A stretch of DNA of 54,003 nucleotides from an uncultured Hyphomicrobium sp. (lineage in GTDB: Bacteria > Pseudomonadota > Alphaproteobacteria > Rhizobiales > Hyphomicrobiaceae), in the NCBI RefSeq assembly GCF_902826555.1, contig NZ_CADEFI010000023.1, forward strand, positions 1 through 54,003, given 5' to 3'. Below the pieces are notes generated by a model that saw only the letters and a list, made by a program, of their open reading frames with translations, did no database searches and was not told where the DNA came from. Position numbers and translations under genes: made by a program. Position 1 is the stretch's first letter, and every line of letters starts with the position of its first letter. Shown here piece after piece: positions 48,404-54,003 of this stretch.

Positions 48404-50095
48404 ATGCTGATCAAGTTCACCGGCGGAACCGTGTACGACCCCTTGAATGGGGTCAACGGCGAGGTCCGTGATATCTACGCTCAGGACGGGCGCATCGTCG
48501 CCACGCCGCCGCCCGGCGCACGCGTCGATGCGGAGTATGCGCTTAACGGCCGCGTCGTCATGGCGGGCGCCATCGACCCGCACAGCCACATCGGCGGCGG
48601 CAAGGTCACCATCGGGCGCATGCTGCTGCCCGAGGATCACCAGGGCCACGAGGTTTCGCGCACGGAGCTTATGCGCTCGGGCTGCGGACATGCCGTCCCT
48701 TCGACAATGACGACTGGCTACCGTTACGCGGAAATGGGCTACACGGCCGCCTTCGAACCGGCGATGCTGCCGGCAAACGCGCGCCAGGCGCATCTCGAAA
48801 TGGGCGATACGCCCATGATCGACAAGGGCGCGTTCGTGATGCTCGGCAACGACGACTTCTTCCTGCGCGCGCTCGCGGGCAAGAAGGACTTCTCCTTCAT
48901 CAAAGACTACATCGCGTGGACCATGCACGCTGCGCAGGCGCTGGCGGTGAAGATCGTCAACCCGGGCGGCATCAGCGCTTTCAAGTTCAACCAGCGCAAA
49001 ATGGACCTCGACGAGAAGCACGTGTTCTACGGGCTCACGCCGCGCGACATCATCCTGACGCTCGCGCGCGGCATGAAGGAACTCGGCGTTCCGCATCCAA
49101 TCCATATTCACGGCTGCAATCTCGGCGTGCCCGGCAGCATGGATTCGACGCTGGCGACCATCCGCGGCGCCGAAGGGTTGCCGCTCCACCTGACGCACAT
49201 CCAATTCCACAGCTACGGCACGGAAGGAGACATGAAGTTCTCTTCCGGCGCGCCGCAGATCGCCGAGCTTCTGAACCAGACCCCGAACGTGTCGATCGAT
49301 ATCGGGCAGATCATGTTCGGCCAGACGTGCACGGCCTCCGGCGACAGCATGCGCCAGTACGGCAACACGAAGTCCTCGAACCCCAAGAAGTGGGTGGTGA
49401 TGGACATCGAGTGCGACAACGGCTGCGGCGTGGTGCCGATGAAGTACCGCGACAAGAGCTACGTCAATGCGCTGCAATGGGCGATCGGGCTCGAGCTGTT
49501 CCTGCTCGTCAACGACCCCTGGCGCATCTTCCTCACCACCGACCATCCAAACGGCGCGCCGTTCTACTACTATCCGCACCTCATCCGACTGCTCATGGAC
49601 CGCACGTTCCGCAACGAGATGCTGGAGAAGCTGCATCCGGGCGCGCAGGCGGCCACCATCCTGAAGACGCTGAACCGCGAGTACTCGCTTTACGAGATCG
49701 CCATCATGACACGCGCAGGACCGGCGAAGAGCCTCGGGCTGCGCGACCGCGGGCACCTCGGCGCGGGCGCGGTCGCCGACATCACCGTCTACGAGGACAA
49801 TGCCCAGGACCGCGAGGCGATGTTCAAGACGCCGCTGTTCGTGTTCAAGAACGGCGAGCAGATCGTCAAGAACGGCAAGGTCGTCAAGGTCGTCGCCGGT
49901 GCGACGCACGTCGTGCGGCCGGACTACGACAAGGGCATCGAGAAGACCCTGCGCGAGTATTTCGATCGCTATCACACCGTGAAGCTCGACAACTTCCGCC
50001 TCTCCGACCAGGAGATCGTCGACAGCAACTGCGGGCATACGGGCGGAGAATGCGGCTGCGTCATCGTTCAGCCGAGCGGACCGAGGATCTCCTGA
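48404..50095 (+). CDS. fhcA: formyl-methylofuran hydrolase subunit A
   Basis: A 563-residue amidohydrolase-fold subunit that hydrolyses formyl-methylofuran to formate. The first metal site is AIDPHSHIGGGK (His60, His62); further ligand regions are HPIHIHGCNLG, LHLTHIQFHSYG and TTDHPNGAPF. Its best match is FwdA/FmdA throughout, ending GHTGGECGCVIVQ. The ATG at 48404 follows GAGGACCC. fhcD starts two bases after its stop. Confidence 0.94.
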   Translation: MLIKFTGGTVYDPLNGVNGEVRDIYAQDGRIVATPPPGARVDAEYALNGRVVMAGAIDPHSHIGGGKVTIGRMLLPEDHQGHEVSRTELMRSGCGHAVPSTMTTGYRYAEMGYTAAFEPAMLPANARQAHLEMGDTPMIDKGAFVMLGNDDFFLRALAGKKDFSFIKDYIAWTMHAAQALAVKIVNPGGISAFKFNQRKMDLDEKHVFYGLTPRDIILTLARGMKELGVPHPIHIHGCNLGVPGSMDSTLATIRGAEGLPLHLTHIQFHSYGTEGDMKFSSGAPQIAELLNQTPNVSIDIGQIMFGQTCTASGDSMRQYGNTKSSNPKKWVVMDIECDNGCGVVPMKYRDKSYVNALQWAIGLELFLLVNDPWRIFLTTDHPNGAPFYYYPHLIRLLMDRTFRNEMLEKLHPGAQAATILKTLNREYSLYEIAIMTRAGPAKSLGLRDRGHLGAGAVADITVYEDNAQDREAMFKTPLFVFKNGEQIVKNGKVVKVVAGATHVVRPDYDKGIEKTLREYFDRYHTVKLDNFRLSDQEIVDSNCGHTGGECGCVIVQPSGPRIS

Positions 50096-50097
50096 CA

Positions 50098-51006
50098 ATG
50101 AGCGCCATCACGAAAAACGGCGTCACGATCGACGACACCTTCGCCGAGGCGTTCGGCATGAGCGGGCTCGGGCTCATCATCACCGCCGATACGCTCAAGT
50201 GGGCGCGGATCTCGGCGGAGGTCATGACCGGCTTCGGCACCTCGGTCATCGGCTGCGGTGCCGAGTGCGGCATCGACAAAGAACTCTCGCCTGACGAGAC
50301 GCCCGACGGGCGGCCCGGCGTGCGCGTGCTCATGTTCGGCTTCTCGCCGGATGCGCTCAGTCCGCAGCTCAGGAACCGGGTCGGCCAATGCGTGCTGACC
50401 AGCCCCGGATCGGCCTGCTACAACGGTCTCGACAGCCCGACCAAGCTCGGTCTCGCTGCCGGTCCGCGCTTTTTCGGCGACGGCTGGCAGACCGCAAAAA
50501 AGCTCGGCAAGCGGCGGTTCTGGCGCGTGCCCGTCATGGACGGCGAGTTCGTGATCGAGGACAAGTGCGGCGTGACGACGGAAGCCGTGGGCGGCGGCAA
50601 CCTGCTGGTGCTCGGACGTGACAGGGCGGGGCTGCTCGAAGCCACGGAGGCGGCCGTGGCGGCCATCGCGAAGATCGACGACGTGATCACGCCATTCCCC
50701 GGCGGCATCGTGCGCTCGGGCTCCAAGGTGGGCTCAAAGTACAAAGGCGCCATCGCCTCGACCAACGACGCCTTCTGCCCGACGCTCAAGGGCGCCGTGG
50801 CGACCGAGTGCAGCCCCGACACCATCGCCGTGCTCGAGATCGTCATCGACGGCCTCACCTCAAAGGCGGTCGCCGATTCCATGCGGACCGGTCTCAAGAC
50901 GCTGATCGAGATCGGCGCTGCCAAGGGCGTGACGCGCATCTCCGCCGGCAACTACGGCGGCAAGCTCGGCCCGCATCACTATCACCTGAAGGATCTGCTG
51001 CCATGA
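50098..51006 (+). CDS. fhcD: formylmethylofuran:H4MPT formyltransferase
   Basis: A 302-residue cytosolic enzyme that moves the formyl group between H4MPT and methylofuran; in methylotrophs it is part of the Fhc complex with FhcA, B and C. Recognised by NGVTIDDTFAEAFGMSG, the GCGAECGID segment, TTEAVGGGNLLVLG, GSKVGSKYKG and the C-terminal GGKLGPHHYHLKDLLP. Its length is standard for Ftr. It overlaps fhcC by four bases. Confidence 0.95.
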   Translation: MSAITKNGVTIDDTFAEAFGMSGLGLIITADTLKWARISAEVMTGFGTSVIGCGAECGIDKELSPDETPDGRPGVRVLMFGFSPDALSPQLRNRVGQCVLTSPGSACYNGLDSPTKLGLAAGPRFFGDGWQTAKKLGKRRFWRVPVMDGEFVIEDKCGVTTEAVGGGNLLVLGRDRAGLLEATEAAVAAIAKIDDVITPFPGGIVRSGSKVGSKYKGAIASTNDAFCPTLKGAVATECSPDTIAVLEIVIDGLTSKAVADSMRTGLKTLIEIGAAKGVTRISAGNYGGKLGPHHYHLKDLLP

Positions 51007-51812
51007 GCACGCTGAGCTTCAATCTGCGCACCGCTCCCACGGAGGTGCTCGACCTCTCCGCGCTCATCCCTTCGAAGCTGGCCCAGCTTTCGCTCGGCGA
51101 TGTCGCCCGCGTGGCGCTTGGATCGGTGCCCGACGCGCCGCTCGCCGGAGATGTATTCGACATCGCCGGCACGCCCGGCGACACGATTGTCATCTCCGGC
51201 GGGTCGCCCTTTCTCGACTACGTGGGCGCCGGCCTCGACGGCGGTACGATCATGGTCGGCGGGCCGGTCGGTGCCTACGCGGGGCGCGGCATGAAGAGCG
51301 GCAAGATCACGATCAGCGGCGATGCGGGCGCCTACCTCGCCTCGACGGCGACGGGCGGGCTCATCCACGTCAAGGGATCGGCCGGTGATTTTCTCGGCGG
51401 CACGCGTCCCGGCGACCGCTTCGGCCTGCTGGGCGGAACGGTGCTGGTGGACGGCAGCGTCGGCCAGCGCGCGGGCGAGCGCATGCGGCGCGGCGTGGTG
51501 GTGGCAAAGGGCAAGTTCGGCCCGGCGGCCGGCTCGCGCATGGTGGGCGGCACGCTCTGGACCGAGGCCGGGTTCGGAGCGCGTCCGGGGCCCCTGCTCC
51601 GTCGCGGCACGCTGATCGGACCATCTGTCGATGAGCTCCTGCCGACGTTTGCCGATTGCGGACGCGTCGATCCCGTCATCCTGCGTATTCTCTCGCGCTA
51701 CATCGCCGAGACGCTGGGACCGCTGGCGCCCAAGGCATTGCCGGCCACGGTGCGCAAGCTCGCAGGCGACCGGGCAACCATTGGCAAGGGCGAGATTCTG
51801 CTGACGGCCTAG
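51003..51812 (+). CDS. fhcC: formyltransferase/hydrolase complex subunit C
   Basis: A 269-residue subunit made mainly of a right-handed beta-helix of GX2GX3G repeats (GGTIMVGGPVGAYAGRGM, GKITISGDAGAYLAST, GGLIHVKGSAGDFLGG, GGTVLVDGSVGQRAGERM, GVVVAKGKFGPAAGSRM), as in FwdC and the glutamate synthase C-terminal domain. It holds the Fhc complex together. The C-terminal 60 residues are outside the helix. Last gene of fhcBADC; no clear terminator follows in the 103-base gap. Confidence 0.94.
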   Translation: MSTLSFNLRTAPTEVLDLSALIPSKLAQLSLGDVARVALGSVPDAPLAGDVFDIAGTPGDTIVISGGSPFLDYVGAGLDGGTIMVGGPVGAYAGRGMKSGKITISGDAGAYLASTATGGLIHVKGSAGDFLGGTRPGDRFGLLGGTVLVDGSVGQRAGERMRRGVVVAKGKFGPAAGSRMVGGTLWTEAGFGARPGPLLRRGTLIGPSVDELLPTFADCGRVDPVILRILSRYIAETLGPLAPKALPATVRKLAGDRATIGKGEILLTA

Positions 51813-51915
51813 CGCGCCGCGCAACCCTGGGTGGCCTATTGAAACTGAAAGCTGCTACGCTGCGTACCTCTATCGATCGAGCGCATACGAACGCTCGGCA
51901 CTTGGAGGAGGCGCC

Positions 51916-52116
51916 ATGCTCAGCATCATTCTTTCGGCTTGTCTGATCTCTGACCCGACTCAGTGCCGGGACTTCAAGATCCCGCTCGACGTCAGCATGG
52001 ATGCGCTCCATTGCACCATGGCAGCGCCGCCCTATTTCGCGCAGTGGGCGGAAGAGCATCCCAAGTGGCAGATCAAGCGCTGGAAGTGCCAGTCGTCGGC
52101 GCTCAACGACACTTGA
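51916..52116 (+). CDS. small conserved-looking four-cysteine protein
   Basis: A 66-residue protein with a strong site (GGAGGAGG) before the ATG. It has a short hydrophobic start (MLSIILSACLI), then DPTQCRDFKIPL, ALHCTMAAPPYFAQWAEEHPKWQIKRWKCQS. Cysteines at 9, 17, 33 and 58. The pattern resembles short hypothetical proteins common in Rhizobiales with no function. The N-terminus is too short for a typical signal peptide. Convergent with the next gene, six bases apart. Confidence 0.65.
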   Translation: MLSIILSACLISDPTQCRDFKIPLDVSMDALHCTMAAPPYFAQWAEEHPKWQIKRWKCQSSALNDT

Positions 52117-52122
52117 GCGCGC

Positions 52123-52296
52123 TTACGGGGTTTGTGTCTGCTCGACCGGCTGGGCGCTGTGCGGGGCGTTCGCGTACTTCTGCAGCACAATGATCCCGGC
52201 CAGGGCCAGCGACATCACCAGCGCCGTCACGGCGATGGACGGAATGGATCGCCGCGGCTCTGTTTCGACCTTCTTGATCTCGATCTCGGTTTCCAT
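52123..52296 (-). CDS. 57-residue single-span membrane protein
   Basis: A small protein with an excellent GGAGGAAAG site before the ATG. An acidic/basic N-terminal segment (METEIEIKKVETEPRR) precedes one hydrophobic helix of about residues 20-41 (IAVTALVMSLALAGIIVL) and a polar C-terminus rich in Gln and Thr. It is downstream of the DUF1194 gene on the same strand (114 bases). No family recognised. Confidence 0.6.
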   Translation of the reverse strand: METEIEIKKVETEPRRSIPSIAVTALVMSLALAGIIVLQKYANAPHSAQPVEQTQTP

Positions 52297-52410
52297 GGCT
52301 TTCCTCCGGGCATTAAACGTCCGACGACAGGCACGGTTCCGCACGGAGCGAGCCGCAGGCAAACGAGCGCAGGGGCGCTTGTTCCGGTGTAAGCCCTGAG
52401 GAAGACTGGC

Positions 52411-53196
52411 TCAGTCGGCGGCGCGGGCCTCTTTCTGAGGGGGCATTGTGCCGCTGATCTCGATCATGAACTTCTGGCGGATGGCGCGGCCGAAATCGCC
52501 GAAGCCGTGGGCCGGAAGGATGAACGATCCCGGGCCGCCCATGACGTTGTCGTGATACCAAGCTTCGAGCGTCGGTCCCTCGTCGCCTTCGAGGATCGGC
52601 AATCCGTTCACCGTCACGCCGGATGCCGCGAGCTCGTCGCGCACCAGAGCCGGCGGCTCCTCGGGATTGCAGTTCTCGCTGCCGTCTCCGGACACGTCGA
52701 CAACGGTGCGCAGTGCCTTGGCCGGGATCTGCGGAACGACCTTGTCCGAGATCGAGCGCAGCATGCCGGAGACGCACGTGAACTCGCCGGTCTGGCGCGG
52801 CAGGCTACGCACCTTGGCGGCGACGGTTGCTGCATCGGCGGCGCTGGCGATGCGATGCCACGGGAGCGCGAACTTCGGCTTGTCGGCCCAGGTGACCATC
52901 GAGAACAGGATGCCACCTTGCGGGCCATTGAGGATCGCTTTCTGCACCTCGGGATCTTCGAGCGCCTTGGCGATGCCTTCCATCTGCAGCTTGTAGCGGT
53001 TCTCGTCCACGGAGTTCGATACGTCGACAGACACGATGAGGGCGGTGTCGACCTCGGCCGGCATCTCCTGCGCCCAGGAGGCCGAGAAGAACGCAACCAA
53101 GGCAATCACCGCTACCACCGCCGCGGCCGCAATGCAGCCCCAAGCGAATGCCGAAACACGTGCTCTCATGATGTTGGTCTCGTTTGCCCGGATCAT
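52411..53196 (-). CDS. DUF1194 von Willebrand factor A-like exported protein
   Basis: A 261-residue protein with an N-terminal membrane/signal helix (about residues 17-42) and a VWA domain: ALIVSVDVSNSVDENRYKLQMEGIAKAL carries the MIDAS DXSXS motif, then TVVDVSGDGSENC. The pattern and length are those of DUF1194, a family of unknown role in Alphaproteobacteria. An alternative ATG at 53169 would give a shorter, more usual signal; neither has a clear ribosome site. It is divergent from the DUF2946-like gene. Confidence 0.8.
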   Translation of the reverse strand: MIRANETNIMRARVSAFAWGCIAAAAVVAVIALVAFFSASWAQEMPAEVDTALIVSVDVSNSVDENRYKLQMEGIAKALEDPEVQKAILNGPQGGILFSMVTWADKPKFALPWHRIASAADAATVAAKVRSLPRQTGEFTCVSGMLRSISDKVVPQIPAKALRTVVDVSGDGSENCNPEEPPALVRDELAASGVTVNGLPILEGDEGPTLEAWYHDNVMGGPGSFILPAHGFGDFGRAIRQKFMIEISGTMPPQKEARAAD

Positions 53197-53362
53197 CCGG
53201 CCGCGATCTTAACCCTCTCGGCCACCGCGCCGCCAGTGAAGTGTTCCCGAACTGTGGCGACAAAGGCACGGGATAGGCGGTGCTGCACGCTTGCCCACCT
53301 TGCCAAGGCCGGAAGCCTCTCTTACCCTCGCAGAGTTCGGCTCTCCGGGCGAGGAAACCTCC

Positions 53363-53749
53363 GTGCACGCACGCGCTGCCATAAACCTGATCCTGCTTGC
53401 GGTGCTGGCTGTTCGCAGCCTGCTGCCGGCTGGCTTCATGGTGCAAGCCGCGCATGCGTCGGACCGCACGTTCGATATCGTGATCTGCACGAGCACGGGG
53501 ACAAAGCTGCTTTCCGTGGATGCCGACGGCACCCCGGCGCCCGCAAAACCGCAGCATGTCGATAACGGGCTCTGTCCGTTTGCAGCGGCCGGCGCCACGG
53601 CTCTTGCGGCGGCCGCGCCCGACGAAAGCCTCGCCGGTGCCGCCGAATATGCAGCCGTCACATATACGCTTGCCGTCGCGCTCTTTTCCGAGACACCCAA
53701 GCCCGGGGCCGCGTCCGCCCGCGGGCCACCCGCCTCCGCGTTGATCTGA
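53363..53749 (+). CDS. DUF2946-like exported protein
   Basis: A 128-residue protein with an N-terminal hydrophobic segment and the pattern LLPAGFMVQAA, FDIVICTSTGTK and NGLCPFAAAG, typical of DUF2946-type proteins. These often sit next to TonB-dependent receptors or copper genes; the two conserved cysteines (ICTS, LCPF) may bind metal. The start is the GTG at 53363 with GAGGAAA upstream. The next gene, 90 bases on, begins like a TonB-dependent receptor. Confidence 0.65.
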   Translation: MHARAAINLILLAVLAVRSLLPAGFMVQAAHASDRTFDIVICTSTGTKLLSVDADGTPAPAKPQHVDNGLCPFAAAGATALAAAAPDESLAGAAEYAAVTYTLAVALFSETPKPGAASARGPPASALI

Positions 53750-53839
53750 TCCAATCGCGTCATCAGTGGCCGTGCGTCGCGTTCCGTTCTTCGGAAGTGC
53801 GCGCCAGCCGCTCGCTTCAGAGCAATGCGGAATTCCATC

Positions 53840-54003
53840 ATGTCCTCAATCGACCGACTTCATGACGTGTCACGTGCAAGCTTCACCCCCACTCGGGCGT
53901 GCAGCCTTGCCGGCGTCTCCATCGTTGCGCTTTGCGCCGCAGTCGCCCCGTCGTTCGGCCAGCAAAGCAACCAGAATTCGACCGAGCTTCCGCCGGTCAA
54001 CGT
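53840..54003 (+). CDS. 5' end of a probable TonB-dependent receptor (partial)
   Basis: The frame runs off the window after 54 codons. It has a signal peptide with an extended N-terminus (hydrophobic core LAGVSIVALCAAVAPSFG, cleavage near FGQQ), then NQNSTELPPVNV, a low-complexity stretch followed by a Pro-Pro-Val-Asn-Val that resembles the plug/TonB-box entry of TonB-dependent receptors. A second ATG five codons upstream (53825) is possible. The receptor call is inferred from this short piece and from the DUF2946-like neighbour. Confidence 0.45.
   Translation, partial: MSSIDRLHDVSRASFTPTRACSLAGVSIVALCAAVAPSFGQQSNQNSTELPPVN

Noticed and set aside
47762-50098. 778-codon minus-strand frame opposite fhcB and fhcA
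   Set aside because: Long antisense frame produced by GC-rich codons; the plus-strand genes are full-length and conserved.
1-54003. mobile elements, prophage, CRISPR, rRNA and tRNA genes
   Set aside because: I saw no transposase, integrase, phage structural gene, regularly spaced repeats or RNA gene in reading the window; a covariance-model search would be needed to exclude small RNAs.

Overview
The window is a high-GC stretch of an alphaproteobacterial methylotroph, most likely Hyphomicrobium or a close relative. Supporting signs are a lanthanide-type XoxF methanol dehydrogenase with its XoxG/XoxJ partners, separate (unfused) pqqC and pqqD, the complete tetrahydromethanopterin (H4MPT) and methylofuran C1 pathway, and dense ATGA-type gene overlaps. 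I see no insertion sequence, prophage, CRISPR array, rRNA or tRNA. The genus is inferred from gene content only.

Layout. (1) 1-2970: the 3' end of a probable outer-membrane beta-barrel gene with a terminator, a small LuxR-type HTH protein, a DUF192 protein, a double cold-shock-domain protein and a glyoxalase-like enzyme. (2) 3184-11831: sulfate assimilation, with cysH-cysD-cysN and two TauE/SafE transporters on the plus strand, convergent with cysJ-cysI. (3) 12401-15926: pqqABCDE, followed by a class I cytochrome c. (4) 17018-28900: H4MPT and methylofuran genes: pcd and folK; then mptG, mtdB, an ATP-grasp gene, mch, a RimK-like ligase, a CitG-like gene and fae on the plus strand; a HisA-like gene and a MfnF-like gene in divergent orientation; and a minus-strand group of DUF447, MfnE-like kinase, FolB-like and mfnB. 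(5) 28911-31942: a NitT/TauT-type ABC transporter and a DUF2380 protein, placed upstream in the same minus-strand run as the methylofuran genes. (6) 32179-37943: an ABC system of the PQQ-alcohol-dehydrogenase-associated type (PedA1A2BC/Lut-like), an unknown exported protein and a Cys-Cys-Trp rhodanese-like protein. (7) 38042-44040: xoxF-xoxG-xoxJ, then a divergent zinc metallohydrolase and a fused SoxYZ-like carrier. (8) 44115-46873: four secreted proteins of poorly known function. (9) 47063-51812: fhcBADC. (10) 51916-54003: small proteins, a DUF1194 von Willebrand protein, a DUF2946-like protein and the start of a probable TonB-dependent receptor.

How it works together. Methanol is oxidised to formaldehyde in the periplasm by XoxF, using PQQ made by PqqA-E and a lanthanide presumably delivered by the Ped/Lut-like transporter; electrons leave through the cytochrome XoxG. 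In the cytoplasm Fae joins formaldehyde to H4MPT, MtdB and Mch convert it to formyl-H4MPT, and FhcABCD releases formate using methylofuran. The genes in regions 4 and 5 make the two cofactors. The sulfate-assimilation block supplies reduced sulfur and is self-contained.

The least explained part is the set of Sox-like periplasmic proteins around xoxF (carrier, metallohydrolase, rhodanese-like protein) and the linkage of an ABC importer of unknown substrate to methylofuran synthesis.
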